In this document: piece after piece, positions 33,398-43,465 of the stretch | How positions within the stretch are numbered: the first letter of the stretch is position 1 | Layout: each line of letters starts with the position of its first letter | Assembly: GCA_900554415.1 (NCBI GenBank) | Contig: USGU01000010.1 | Coordinates: 11,138-75,137 of the forward strand | Reading direction: 5' to 3' | From: an uncultured Lachnospiraceae bacterium | GTDB taxonomy: Bacteria; Bacillota; Clostridia; Lachnospirales; Lachnospiraceae | Length of the DNA stretch: 64,000 nucleotides | Notes under the pieces: generated by a model | What the model saw: only the letters and a program-made list of their open reading frames with translations | What the model was told of the DNA's origin: nothing | The model's database searches: none | Made by a program: the position numbers and the translations under genes

Positions 33398-33865
33398 ATG
33401 GAACATCAGGAGTTGCAGCACATGAATCTATCTGCCCCCAATCTAATCGTGGTATGCGTGGATCAGACGGAGAACGGCGATATTGGAGGAAGATTTTATC
33501 ATTGCTACGGAAAAGAACCGGTAGTGTTCAGCAGCATTATAGAATTAATGACAAAAGCTGATCGGTTCTTTGATGAGATTGCTTTTCCTCAGGCATCGAC
33601 TGAAACAAGATGTTTTGTGGAAAAGAAGAAAGAAACGGAAAGAAGAGCATATAATAGAAAACGACCAGAGCGCACAGTGGATGTAGAAGAGTTACTCAGC
33701 CATAGGGGTAAGAGAGAAAGCTTCGCAATCTGTGTTAAGTTCCGACAGAAATCTACATGGCAGGGAGAATTGGTCTGGCTGGAAGAGGAAAAGAAAGTTT
33801 CCTTTATGAATATGCTGGAATTACTGAGACAAATTGATAAAGTATTATTAAGAGAAGATACCTGA
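33398..33865 (+). CDS. Hypothetical protein with TWQG-type C-terminal domain
   Basis: 155 residues, unknown family. The C-terminal 45 residues (FAICVKFRQKSTWQGELVW, then EEEKKVSFMNMLELLRQIDKVLL) match the small protein encoded at 34156 (FIVKIVNQQNETWQGSVTW, then MEEQKVQNFRSALELLKLI). The shared pattern is TWQGxxxWxEE-(about 8)-F-x4-LELL. An N-terminal part of about 100 residues is extra. It is placed between the regulator and the pilin genes, so a role in regulation or assembly is possible. AAGGGGAAGG precedes the ATG; a terminator follows. Confidence 0.75.
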   Translation: MEHQELQHMNLSAPNLIVVCVDQTENGDIGGRFYHCYGKEPVVFSSIIELMTKADRFFDEIAFPQASTETRCFVEKKKETERRAYNRKRPERTVDVEELLSHRGKRESFAICVKFRQKSTWQGELVWLEEEKKVSFMNMLELLRQIDKVLLREDT

Positions 33866-33888
33866 TAATCTATGAAAACAGATTTCAG
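33857..33888 (+). terminator. Terminator overlapping the stop of the 155-residue gene
   Basis: ATACCTGA-t-AATCT pairs with AGATT-TCAGGTAT, followed by a T5 tract; the stop codon is within the left arm. It separates the regulator pair from the structural genes, which implies another promoter in the 34-kb gap. Confidence 0.7.
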
Positions 33889-34155
33889 GTATTTTTCTGT
33901 TCGTGAGGAATGAGACGGGAAAGTATTACAAAGTGAAAAGATTGATTAAAAATAATTAAAAAAATTAATGAAAATAACACGGTGTAATGCTTTTTGTAAT
34001 AGGTTATAAAATATAATAAAAGCACAATAGAAATTGTATAATAAAATCAGTAAATAGATGAGAAAAAAACACACAATAACTTCATACTATTAATTATTGA
34101 ATGATTTATAATAATGAATTATAATGAAGGGGATTTTAAGGGAGCGATGTAAATT

Positions 34156-34356
34156 GTGAGACAAGGAAAAGGAAAAGACACGAATACATTTATTGTTAAG
34201 ATTGTAAATCAACAAAATGAAACTTGGCAAGGCAGCGTCACTTGGATGGAAGAGCAAAAGGTGCAGAATTTTAGAAGTGCATTGGAACTGCTGAAGCTGA
34301 TAAATGGAGCACTGGAGGAAGATTCCGGAGCGGAAGGAGGAAGCCATGAAAAGTAA
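34156..34356 (+). CDS. Small TWQG-domain protein, paralogue of upstream gene
   Basis: 66 residues from a GTG start, almost entirely the TWQG domain shared with the 155-residue protein. GGGAG lies 11 bases upstream, so the start is not certain. It overlaps the giant adhesin start by 11 bases, suggesting translational coupling. Function unknown. Confidence 0.7.
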   Translation: MRQGKGKDTNTFIVKIVNQQNETWQGSVTWMEEQKVQNFRSALELLKLINGALEEDSGAEGGSHEK

Positions 34357-37300
34357 AACGTTAAAAAGATGTATCGCTATAATGCTTTGCATGGTCATCG
34401 TGTTGAGCGGAAGCGGATATCTGCTGGCAGAAAGTTTACAAGAGGGAAGAGCAGATATTGGAACCGAGGTACAGTCGGAAGAAGGAACAGCAGAGGATGA
34501 ACAGCAGGCTACTGATGAAGGAACCGTGGAAGTAGAGGTTCCGAAGGAAGAAGAACAGGAGAACACGGAAGCAACTGCGAAAGAAAATACTGAGGCAGAA
34601 GCAACTACGAAAGAAAATACTGAGGCAGAAGCAGAAACTCCGGCGGTGGAAAATGCAACAGAAGAACCGAAAGAAGCAGAAGCACAGCCGATTCTCCAGC
34701 TTACATATGAAGATGATAAAGTGAAAGTAACAGTAGATGCGGTAGAAGCTGGAAATATTCCGGATGGAGCAAGTCTTTCTGTTACACCAATCGAGAAAAA
34801 AGAAATCACAGCTTCTATGAGTGCTGATGAAAAAGCAAAAGCAGAAGAAATCAACGAACAGTACGATTTGACAGAACAGAAGCTTCAGGAAAAGGCTGAA
34901 AATGAAACCTATGATATCGCCGGATTCCTTGCTTACGATATTACTTTTGTAGATGCAGATGGAAATAAGCTTGAACCAAACGGAGACGTAAAAGTTTCGA
35001 TGAAATATAAGCAGGCTGAAATTCCAGAAGAAGCAAAGCAAGTATTAACTGAGAATGATGCCTCCGCATTAGATGTAACAGTAATGCATCTGGAAGAAGA
35101 TGAGCAGGGCGAAGTCAAAGAAGTTGTGGATATGGTTGCTGATGAGAATGAGACAGCAGAAGTAGAAACAACATCTTTGATGAAAGTAAAAAAAGCAGAG
35201 TTTGTGACAGACAGTTTTTCTATATTTACATTGACCTGGCAAAATAATTTTGACAATTCGGTTTTGCAAGAGCATCTTGTAGATTATGAACAAACTGATG
35301 GATTACGACTTGTTGATGATATTGTAAATACAGGTGCCCTAAAGGCTGAATATTCAGTGGAAGAAGGAAATGAACCAACAACAATTACTTCTTATATATG
35401 GTATAGAGGTGATGCGAAAGATGGTAATTATACAGAAGTTGGCAAGGTAAATTATCAGGGAGGCAAATCTAATCTTTCTGAGGATGGAACGGAACTTTAT
35501 CCGGCATTTGATAATGGAGCACGTAAATGGTATAAAGTAAAAGCCACCTTATCTAATGGAACAGAAGTGGAAGCTGGACCTGTTCAAGTGGTCTATTATA
35601 ATGAACTTGAGAATGGAAGTTTTGAAACACCAGCGGTATATGAGCGTTTTTTCAATTACCAGTGGTCAAATAATAATTATGCACAGAATAATGGGGTTTG
35701 GCAGACAACAGGCACAGGCACAGGCACAAAGAGTGGTAGCGATATTGAGATTGTTCGAAAAGGAGCTTCGGGAGGACAATCAGCATATAGTTGGAATGGT
35801 GATTGGAATAATGCAGCTGTTGATGGTAACCAATTTGCAGAATTGAATTGTGAAGCGGCAGGTGCATTGTATCAAGATGTGCTTACTATGGAAGGAACGC
35901 CATTGAATTATTGGTTGTCACATAGGGCAAGGGGATCAAATCCAAGTGCAAACTCAGAATATGATACGATGTTTCTTGTTATTATGCCGACTAAAGATGC
36001 ACAGGCGTTAACTACTCAGGAGAAATTGGAAAAATACTTGAAGGATTTGAATGTTGACTGTGCTGTAACAGAACGTAGTGTGACGGATACAATTGTATAT
36101 AATGCAAATGGAGTATTAGTTGTAAGAATTACGAGTAATGATCAGAGTTGGCATAACCTAAGTAAGACAGTTGCATATACTCCGACGTCAAGTTTAACAA
36201 GGTTTTTCTTTATGTCTGGTAAGACAGCATCTGGAAACAATACTGTTGGTAACTTCCTCGACAAAGTAGGATTTTCACAAACATTACCACCAGTAGCAGA
36301 CGATGAATTTTCAATTCAAATTGAAAAGGAATTCAGAGGTCTTGGAAATGAAGATATTAACAGAGTAAAAAATGCAATCCAATTTGAGATTACAGCAACA
36401 AAAGATGGAAAAGAACTTAGTGAAAGTGAAGTAAGAGATTTATTTGGAACAAATGTAATCTCTGGCCAGAATATGGTTCAGACAGCAGATGGAACGCTTG
36501 TATATCCAATTGCAAATAAGAGGATTGGAATAAACGATAGTTATCGGGTGACTATTACAGAGAAAAATGCGGAGGTAGATGGATATAAACTTGAAGCTTC
36601 TGCACAGACGAAGGTCTCTGAGGGAAATGGAACACCGACAATAACAGAAGGAGCTGTAATTGCTGAGCTAAAAGGCAAAGTGACAGCAACTGTAACATTT
36701 ACCAACAGTTACGAGGCTGCGAATTATAAGAAGGTTAACTTCACTAAAGTATGGGATGATGATGGAAATTCCTTTGGAACTAGACCAAGTAGTTTGGATG
36801 TTACTTTACATGCAAGTATCGTGGTAGAAGAAGATGGAAGAAATGTTGAAAAAACTTTAGATGATTTAACAAAAACAGTAAGTTTAACATCGCACAATGC
36901 TGCTTCAGATAATAAGAATATATGGAAATATTCTTGGAATGTACCTGTATATCACGTATACAACGGAGTAAAGGTTGAGATTCAGTATCGTGTAACAGAA
37001 GGCGAAATTAACAGCGACTATGTATACAAGTCACCAACAAATGGAACTGCTGTTGCAGGAGATGGGAACGATTATAACTATACAAATTTTGATGATGTAA
37101 AAACGGATGGAGATGCAGCAACAACTGCAAAAGGAGCGGCTGTTAAAAAGCAGACTTATAATATTTTACTGAAAACAAGCGATCTTCTTGCAAATCCGAT
37201 ATCATTGGTTGCAAATGATAATGAGAAATCTGATTTAGGTGAACCGGCACATAATAAGTATATTGAATACAATGCAAGCACAGGAGAGTATACTTTAAAT

Positions 37301-40057
37301 CTTGATGTGACTGGAGCCAAAGGGGATACTCCGGGAGTTGATGTATTGTTTGTGGTTGATACATCAGGTAGTATGGGTTCTGATTATAACAACTTGTTGC
37401 CGACTGTAAAGAGGCTGCTTACAAATAGTACAACAGGTATTATTGACAGAATTTTTGCAAAAGATGGCAATGTGAATTCGGTAGCCATGGTATCATTTTC
37501 AAGTAAACAGAATACTATACCAACTGCCTGGTATCAAACTTCAGACAAGGAAAGTTTCAAACAAAAAGTTAATAGTTTATCTGCGACAGGAGGAACTAAC
37601 TGGACATCTGCAATGATGAGTGCTTCTAGTTTGTTATCGCAGAAAAACAGCAGTAAGAATGAAAAAGTTGTGATTTTCCTGTCAGATGGCGAACCTACTT
37701 ATAGTGTTAATAATTGGGGTCAGCAAACGGGAAATGGAAGTTACACATACGACAGTTATTATACAGATGCTGTGAATCAAGTTAAAGGATCTTCTTCGTT
37801 AAGTCGTGCAAAAATATATTCTGTATATTTGACATCAGATACAAAGGAAGGAATGGAGACATTTTCGGATAAGTTAAATAATTCTGAACTTGTAGATGGA
37901 ACAGACCTTACTGCTGCCTTGAATACAATCCTGAGCAAAGTAATTCCTACTTACAAAAATGTGGCTATTACAGATACACTCAGCACTTATGTAGACTTTG
38001 CAGAAAGCAATCCTGCTATTACAGTTACTAAGAAGAATGCAGCAGGAACTGTAGTGTTGGATTCTTCTCAATACACAGTAAATGTAACAGGCAAACAGGT
38101 AACAGTTGAATTACTTCATGGTGCTTCGTTAGAGGATGGAGCAACTTATACAATAAGCTTTAAGGTAAAACCATCCGAAGCTGCGAACAGTTATTATAAT
38201 AGTCATAATGGTGAATATCCACATACAGGTGATGCAGGAACCGGAAGTACAAGTGCAGGACAAAAAGGATTTTATTCGAATGACTTCAATCAGACAAAAG
38301 TTACTTATGAAATAGATGGAACAACAGGAAGCAAGAGTGCAACATATCCGAAACCAGTTGTTCAAGTAACAACACATAAGCTTTCATATGAGAAAGTTTG
38401 GAATAAGCCTGATGGTATAGACATTCCGAAAGGTTCTGATGATAAAGACATTTCTGTAGAATTAACTGTAACTTATACAGATGGAACACAGAATACTATC
38501 ACATTAACAGCACCTGATTATAAATGTGAAGAAACTGTTTCAGTTACTAAGAAGATTGCTAGTGTAACGGAGAAAACAGTTGATGGATATACAGCATCTT
38601 ATGATATAACAGATGGAACAAAAGCAATAGTAACTAACAGTTATTCTAAAATTACATCAGGTTCTATCAAAGTTGTAAAACAATGGGAAGGAAATGGACC
38701 TGAGACTCCTCCAATTAGCGTAAGCTTATGGCAAAGTGCAGATAACGGATCTGCAGTCCAGTATGGCAAGACCATTACACTTAGTGATGATAATAGCTGG
38801 CAGCATATTTGGGCTAATTTGCCAACGCAGGAAGGAAACGGAAGCAATTTAGTTCATTACACATACGCAGTTCGTGAGGAAAATATTCCTGTAAATTATT
38901 CAAGTAATATTACTTACAAACCTGATGAATATGATAGTGATATGACTATTGCAACGATTACAAATGTTTATGATTCAAAATGTGCAGATGAAAATTATTA
39001 CGTTGCCAATGTACTTCAGACAGAACAGTGGACAATGAATAAGATTTGGCAGGATGAAGTTGATAACAGTAGTCGACCAGAAAGTCTTGATGTTACAGTA
39101 AATGGTATGAAATTTACATTAAGCGGAAGCTCTGATTGGTCTAAGACGGTAACAGTGCTTAAGAAAAAGAATGTATCATATGAAGCAAATGAAGAGTTGA
39201 CGAGTGATTCATATGAACAGGTTGATAAAGTTCTTAATACATCAGATTCAGGAATGAATGTTACCTTTGTGAATAAGTTGAAAACAAAATCAATAACTGT
39301 TCATAAAGAATGGAATGATGGAGAGATTTTAACAAGACCAAAGAGCATTCAGTTTAAACTTCTTTATAAGAATAAGAGTGAAGATGACAGTAAATATCAG
39401 CCATATGGTAATGAGATTTATCATATTACAGAAGAAGATAGAGACAATGAAATTCCATGGACTACAGTGATTTCTGGCTTACCTGTCACATATGACTATA
39501 AGATTGAAGAAATTGTTGTTGACGGAAGTGGATATCTGTCTGAGGTAACTTCTGAAGGTGATAGCTTCACAATCACTAATACACTTAAATGGAGTGCAAA
39601 AAAGGTTAGTGAACAGTGGGATGATGAAACTGTTAAGAATCTTAAAGGCGCAAAGTTTGAATTGAAAGATAGTTCTTCAACAGTTATTGCGACTGGAACA
39701 TCTGGTGAAGATGGAATGATTGCATGGAAAGTGAAATCCGGACAGAATATAGATTTAAAGAAACTGAATGGAGAATATACAATCATTGAGACGAAAGCAC
39801 CTGAAGGATATATGATTCATGAAAGTGGATGGACACTCGGATTTAGCAATGGACTTTTGACAACATTTGATAGAAATGAAGTTAAAGGAAATGCGACGGA
39901 TGGTGTAGTGATTAGTCTTACCAATAAACAGTTGTATGAACTTCCAGAAACTGGTGGAATCGGAATTTTCTGGTATACAATCGGTGGTATGCTACTTATG
40001 ATGGCAGCAGCACTGATTTTATATAAAAGAAAGTGCAGGGAGGTGCTGGATAAATAA
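34346..40057 (+). CDS. Giant pilus tip adhesin: vWA plus Cna-B repeats, LPETG
   Basis: 1,903 residues. The signal peptide ends near residue 30 (GYLLA-ES). A Glu/Ala/Thr-rich low-complexity stretch follows (about 35-115), partly a tandem duplication of KENTEAEA. A large extracellular part then includes a von Willebrand A domain (MIDAS Asp1005 in VDTSGSMG, then TGGTNWTSA and FLSDGEPTYS), flanked by several Cna-B/collagen-binding-type repeats (FTKVWDDDGNSF, YEKVWNKPDG, VVKQWEGNGP, VHKEWNDGEI, and a SpaA-type KGAKFELKD...ETKAPEGY). It ends with LPETG (1866-1870), a hydrophobic span and positive tail. This is the architecture of tip pilins such as RrgA/SpaC. AAGGAGG precedes the ATG; a longer frame start at 34304 lies in the preceding gene. 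Confidence 0.9.
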   Translation: MKSKTLKRCIAIMLCMVIVLSGSGYLLAESLQEGRADIGTEVQSEEGTAEDEQQATDEGTVEVEVPKEEEQENTEATAKENTEAEATTKENTEAEAETPAVENATEEPKEAEAQPILQLTYEDDKVKVTVDAVEAGNIPDGASLSVTPIEKKEITASMSADEKAKAEEINEQYDLTEQKLQEKAENETYDIAGFLAYDITFVDADGNKLEPNGDVKVSMKYKQAEIPEEAKQVLTENDASALDVTVMHLEEDEQGEVKEVVDMVADENETAEVETTSLMKVKKAEFVTDSFSIFTLTWQNNFDNSVLQEHLVDYEQTDGLRLVDDIVNTGALKAEYSVEEGNEPTTITSYIWYRGDAKDGNYTEVGKVNYQGGKSNLSEDGTELYPAFDNGARKWYKVKATLSNGTEVEAGPVQVVYYNELENGSFETPAVYERFFNYQWSNNNYAQNNGVWQTTGTGTGTKSGSDIEIVRKGASGGQSAYSWNGDWNNAAVDGNQFAELNCEAAGALYQDVLTMEGTPLNYWLSHRARGSNPSANSEYDTMFLVIMPTKDAQALTTQEKLEKYLKDLNVDCAVTERSVTDTIVYNANGVLVVRITSNDQSWHNLSKTVAYTPTSSLTRFFFMSGKTASGNNTVGNFLDKVGFSQTLPPVADDEFSIQIEKEFRGLGNEDINRVKNAIQFEITATKDGKELSESEVRDLFGTNVISGQNMVQTADGTLVYPIANKRIGINDSYRVTITEKNAEVDGYKLEASAQTKVSEGNGTPTITEGAVIAELKGKVTATVTFTNSYEAANYKKVNFTKVWDDDGNSFGTRPSSLDVTLHASIVVEEDGRNVEKTLDDLTKTVSLTSHNAASDNKNIWKYSWNVPVYHVYNGVKVEIQYRVTEGEINSDYVYKSPTNGTAVAGDGNDYNYTNFDDVKTDGDAATTAKGAAVKKQTYNILLKTSDLLANPISLVANDNEKSDLGEPAHNKYIEYNASTGEYTLNLDVTGAKGDTPGVDVLFVVDTSGSMGSDYNNLLPTVKRLLTNSTTGIIDRIFAKDGNVNSVAMVSFSSKQNTIPTAWYQTSDKESFKQKVNSLSATGGTNWTSAMMSASSLLSQKNSSKNEKVVIFLSDGEPTYSVNNWGQQTGNGSYTYDSYYTDAVNQVKGSSSLSRAKIYSVYLTSDTKEGMETFSDKLNNSELVDGTDLTAALNTILSKVIPTYKNVAITDTLSTYVDFAESNPAITVTKKNAAGTVVLDSSQYTVNVTGKQVTVELLHGASLEDGATYTISFKVKPSEAANSYYNSHNGEYPHTGDAGTGSTSAGQKGFYSNDFNQTKVTYEIDGTTGSKSATYPKPVVQVTTHKLSYEKVWNKPDGIDIPKGSDDKDISVELTVTYTDGTQNTITLTAPDYKCEETVSVTKKIASVTEKTVDGYTASYDITDGTKAIVTNSYSKITSGSIKVVKQWEGNGPETPPISVSLWQSADNGSAVQYGKTITLSDDNSWQHIWANLPTQEGNGSNLVHYTYAVREENIPVNYSSNITYKPDEYDSDMTIATITNVYDSKCADENYYVANVLQTEQWTMNKIWQDEVDNSSRPESLDVTVNGMKFTLSGSSDWSKTVTVLKKKNVSYEANEELTSDSYEQVDKVLNTSDSGMNVTFVNKLKTKSITVHKEWNDGEILTRPKSIQFKLLYKNKSEDDSKYQPYGNEIYHITEEDRDNEIPWTTVISGLPVTYDYKIEEIVVDGSGYLSEVTSEGDSFTITNTLKWSAKKVSEQWDDETVKNLKGAKFELKDSSSTVIATGTSGEDGMIAWKVKSGQNIDLKKLNGEYTIIETKAPEGYMIHESGWTLGFSNGLLTTFDRNEVKGNATDGVVISLTNKQLYELPETGGIGIFWYTIGGMLLMMAAALILYKRKCREVLDK

Positions 40058-40147
40058 CCTATGAAAAGTTCAGCGGCTCAGCTGCAAAAAGAAAAAACAA
40101 AAGAGAGGTAAAAATTGGGGAAACCCAAAGGAAAAGGAGAGAAGATT

Positions 40148-41593
40148 ATGAAAAAATTCAAAAAACTCTTTTCAGTGTTGTTAACACTGGCAATGGTGCT
40201 CGGAATGAGCATGACAACATTTGCTGCACCAGAAACATCTTACACAAGTAAGATTGAAGTAAAAGGCTTATCTTCACAGGAAAGAGAAACAGTTAATCTG
40301 TATGCAGCAATTACTTTGAATGCAGATAAAAATGAATGGGTGATTGCAGATTGGGCAAAGCCTTATGTAACACTGGATACAGCAAATAATAAGTACACAG
40401 TAGAAAACTGGAAGGGACTTTCCAAAGCCGCATCTGGAAATCCGATTCAGCAGAAGAGGACGCATGAAATTGGAGATACGATGGTTACATTTGAAGATGT
40501 TCCGGTGGGCGCATATGTAGTAACAGCCTCAGGTGAAAAAATTGCTTACGCACCAATGGTAGCTGAAACATATGATGCGGAAGCAACTTATATGCAGGCT
40601 AAAAACGTAGAAGTAACTGCAAAGTCGTCCGGATACGAACTGACAAAACAGCAGAAGGTTGAAGCGTCAGGCAATAAATTTGTAAAACGCGGCGAGGAGC
40701 TTACCTTTGAGATTACAACAACATTCCCAGCTTTTGATGAAGCTGATTCAGAAGATAACGAATTTACTATCGTAGATACGCCGACCGGTCTGGATATTAA
40801 AGAAATTACAAGCCTTAAAGTAGGCAATGATACACTGGAAGAAGGCAATGAATACACCATGACAAAAGATTTGACTACAGGCGCAGTTACCATTGATTTA
40901 ACCGACTATATTGGAACAGAAAATGCACATGCAGGCCAGAAAGTAGTAGTTACCTATAAAGCAATCGTTACAGCAGCAGAAGGAACAGCAGGTGGAGGCA
41001 TTTATAAGAATACAGCAAATGCATATCGTAACGGAACAAAGACAGGTGAAGATAACGAAGAAGGTTGGACTGGCGATATCACACTGACTAAGACAGATGA
41101 TGCTAAGAATGAAGCAGATAGAAAAACGCTGGTAGGAGCAGAGTTTGAGGTATACAAGAACTTTGTAGATGAAAATGGCAAAGTTACAGCAAATGAGGAT
41201 GATAAGTTATACTTTGTAAAAGAGGCAGATGGTGTATATAAGTTAGCATTATCAACGGATGAAGAGGGTGCAACGTCAACAGTAGTTGCAACAAATGGTA
41301 CAGTTCAGGTGAAAGGCCTCGACGAGGGAACCTACTGGTTCAAAGAGACAAAGGCTCCGTCTGGATATTCTATTAATGCAGCAGGAAAACAGGTTACGAT
41401 TGAGCTTCCTACAGCAAAAAATGATGGTAAATTAACGAATGTATCTGTAAGCGATACACTTACTGATACCAAGCTTTCAGCTCTTCCAGGAACTGGTGGT
41501 ATCGGTACAACAATCTTCACAATCGGTGGATGCTTAATCATGATTGCAGCAGCAGCTTTATTCTTCGCAAGCCGCAAAAAACAGCAGCACTAA
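40148..41593 (+). CDS. Sortase-dependent backbone pilin (SpaA-type)
   Basis: 481 residues. The signal peptide is cleaved near residue 27 (TTFA-AP). Two to three pilin domains follow: an N-terminal domain, a D1/D2 isopeptide fimbrial domain (YELTKQQKVEASGNKFVKRGEELTFEI) and a C-terminal SpaA/Cna-B domain with an E-box, WFKETKAPSGY. The sorting signal is LPGTG (446-450), then a membrane span and KKQQH. The classical YPKN pilin motif is not obvious; AKN in YMQAKN is a candidate. The ATG at 40148 follows AAGGAGAG. It is likely the major shaft subunit polymerised by the adjacent class C sortases. Confidence 0.9.
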   Translation: MKKFKKLFSVLLTLAMVLGMSMTTFAAPETSYTSKIEVKGLSSQERETVNLYAAITLNADKNEWVIADWAKPYVTLDTANNKYTVENWKGLSKAASGNPIQQKRTHEIGDTMVTFEDVPVGAYVVTASGEKIAYAPMVAETYDAEATYMQAKNVEVTAKSSGYELTKQQKVEASGNKFVKRGEELTFEITTTFPAFDEADSEDNEFTIVDTPTGLDIKEITSLKVGNDTLEEGNEYTMTKDLTTGAVTIDLTDYIGTENAHAGQKVVVTYKAIVTAAEGTAGGGIYKNTANAYRNGTKTGEDNEEGWTGDITLTKTDDAKNEADRKTLVGAEFEVYKNFVDENGKVTANEDDKLYFVKEADGVYKLALSTDEEGATSTVVATNGTVQVKGLDEGTYWFKETKAPSGYSINAAGKQVTIELPTAKNDGKLTNVSVSDTLTDTKLSALPGTGGIGTTIFTIGGCLIMIAAAALFFASRKKQQH

Positions 41594-41637
41594 TTTATTA
41601 CTTGATGAATTGAAAAAGATACATAAGTGATAGTAAT

Positions 41638-41671
41638 AGTAGTCCTGGGTGGAAGCCCACTCAGGACTACT
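41638..41671 (+). terminator. Strong hairpin between backbone pilin and sortases, no T-run
   Basis: AGTAGTCCTG and CAGGACTACT pair perfectly, with an inner GTGG/CCAC, about 14 bp. What follows is A-rich, not T-rich, so it may stabilise or process the pilin mRNA, or terminate weakly. Confidence 0.5.
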
Positions 41672-41708
41672 GTAAAAAAGAGTAACTACAACAACAAGGA
41701 GAGTTCGG

Positions 41709-42578
41709 ATGAAAAAGAAAACCAGTACAATAATATTTGTGATTATATTTTTAGCCGGTTTGTCCTTATTGCTGTACCCATTTGTGGCAAATGAATGGAA
41801 CAATTACAGACAGAAACGACTTATCAGCAGTTATGAGAGTAAAGTTTCTGAGCTGGAATCAGATGGGGAGATTGATTACGAAGCAGAATGGAAACGGGCA
41901 GAAGCATTTAATCAGGCATTGCTTCCAAGTATTTTACCGGATTCATTTGCAATTGCAAGCGCATCTGATGAGCCGGATAAAGAGTATATGTCTTGCCTGA
42001 ATATCGCAGGCGATGGTATGATGGGAATAGTAGAAATTCCGAAGATTGATATCAAGCTTCCGATTTACCATACAACGGATGAAGATGTGCTTGCCAAAGC
42101 AGCAGGGCATCTGGAAGGAAGTTCCCTTCCGATTGGCGGGAAGAACAGTCACGCAGTTATTTCTGCACATAGAGGACTTCCAAGTGCAGCATTGTTTACC
42201 GATCTTGATAAGCTGGCAGAGGGAGACCATTTCCTGATTCATGTTCTGGATGATACCCTTTGCTATGAGGTAGACCAGATTTCGGTAGTAGAACCGGAAC
42301 AGACAGATAGTCTTGCAGTGGAAGATGGAGAAGATTTGGTAACACTTCTCACCTGTACACCTTATGGAGTGAATACACACAGACTTTTGGTAAGAGGTCA
42401 CAGAGTTCCATATGATCCGGAAGAAATTCAGGAAAATGAAACCGGAAATGTACCATTTAGTTTCCACACAAATTATCTGTTGTGGGTATTGGCAGGACTT
42501 GGTATTACAGGAATATTTATTTTGATTTTATACCGTCGTGAGCGGAAGCTTGCAAAGGCGAAAGAATCGAAGGAGTAA
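41709..42578 (+). CDS. Class C sortase 1
   Basis: 289 residues with membrane helices at both ends (about 7-25 and 252-274). The sortase catalytic triad is visible: His154 in SAHRGLPSA, Cys216 in TLLTCTPYG and Arg225 in VNTHRLLVRG. C-terminal transmembrane helix and gene position make it class C, which joins pilin subunits by isopeptide bonds. No typical DPF/DPW lid motif is seen in the N-terminal loop. AACAAGGAGAG precedes the ATG. It has 2 bases to the next sortase gene. Confidence 0.92.
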   Translation: MKKKTSTIIFVIIFLAGLSLLLYPFVANEWNNYRQKRLISSYESKVSELESDGEIDYEAEWKRAEAFNQALLPSILPDSFAIASASDEPDKEYMSCLNIAGDGMMGIVEIPKIDIKLPIYHTTDEDVLAKAAGHLEGSSLPIGGKNSHAVISAHRGLPSAALFTDLDKLAEGDHFLIHVLDDTLCYEVDQISVVEPEQTDSLAVEDGEDLVTLLTCTPYGVNTHRLLVRGHRVPYDPEEIQENETGNVPFSFHTNYLLWVLAGLGITGIFILILYRRERKLAKAKESKE

Positions 42579-42580
42579 AT

Positions 42581-43465
42581 ATGAAGCGAAAGATATCAAG
42601 TATCTTATTTGGACTGTTATTCTTAATTGGATTTGGCATATTGGTTTATCCCACCGTTGCTAATCAGTGGAATACCTATCGTCAGAGCAGGCTAATCAGT
42701 CATTACGAGACTGTGATGGAGGAGATGGAACCACAGGATTTTACAGAAGAATGGGAAAAAGCGAAGGCATTTAACGATACATTCACACAGAACAATCTTT
42801 ATGGGGATGTGTTTGGCAGTGAAGATACCAATCTGGAAGATACCGAATACTGGAAAGTCCTGAATGTTGCGAATGACGGAGTAATGGGATATCTATCCAT
42901 TCCGAAAATAAATGTGAAGCTTGCCATTTACCATGGTGTAGAAGACGATGTGCTTCAGACTGGGATTGGCCATATGAATGGCACGAAGCTTCCGATTGGC
43001 GGAGAGAGTACACACAGTGTACTGGCAGCACACAGAGGGTTGCCAAGTGCCCGTTTGTTCACCGATATAGACCAGTTAGAAACTGGAGATAAATTTTACA
43101 TTCATGTGCTGGATGAGATACTTGCATATGAAGTAGACCAGATACTTCCGATGGTTGATAAAGATGATAGTGAGACATTGGATAACGCAATGCAGGTGGA
43201 AGAAGGAAAGGACCAGGTGACATTATTTACCTGTACTCCATACGGTGTCAATTCACACCGGCTCTTAGTAAGAGGAACGAGAGTACCTTATACAGGAGAA
43301 GAAGATGAAGTGAATACACTTTCACAGTCTATGGTGAAGGCAGTACAGAATTACTATATGCTGTATCTTATCATGGGACTGTCGATAACGTTACTTATTA
43401 TATTGATAATGAAGGTTGCTTTTGGAAAGAATCGAAACAGGGAGGAGAAGATGCATGATGAATAG
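42581..43465 (+). CDS. Class C sortase 2
   Basis: 294 residues, clearly a paralogue of sortase 1 (IPKINVKLAIYHG, LAAHRGLPSARLF, TLFTCTPYGVNSHRLLVRG). The triad is His151, Cys218, Arg227. Two terminal membrane helices are present. Paired class C sortases often differ in substrate choice, for example shaft versus accessory pilins. GAAGGAG precedes the start. The gene overlaps the next by 11 bases. Confidence 0.92.
   Translation: MKRKISSILFGLLFLIGFGILVYPTVANQWNTYRQSRLISHYETVMEEMEPQDFTEEWEKAKAFNDTFTQNNLYGDVFGSEDTNLEDTEYWKVLNVANDGVMGYLSIPKINVKLAIYHGVEDDVLQTGIGHMNGTKLPIGGESTHSVLAAHRGLPSARLFTDIDQLETGDKFYIHVLDEILAYEVDQILPMVDKDDSETLDNAMQVEEGKDQVTLFTCTPYGVNSHRLLVRGTRVPYTGEEDEVNTLSQSMVKAVQNYYMLYLIMGLSITLLIILIMKVAFGKNRNREEKMHDE

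Noticed and set aside
34090..35256. Long minus-strand frames opposite the adhesin N-terminus
   Set aside because: They are mirrors of the Glu/Ala/Thr-rich repeats, rich in Ser/Phe/Cys, with no ribosome binding site and contrary to strong plus-strand coding.
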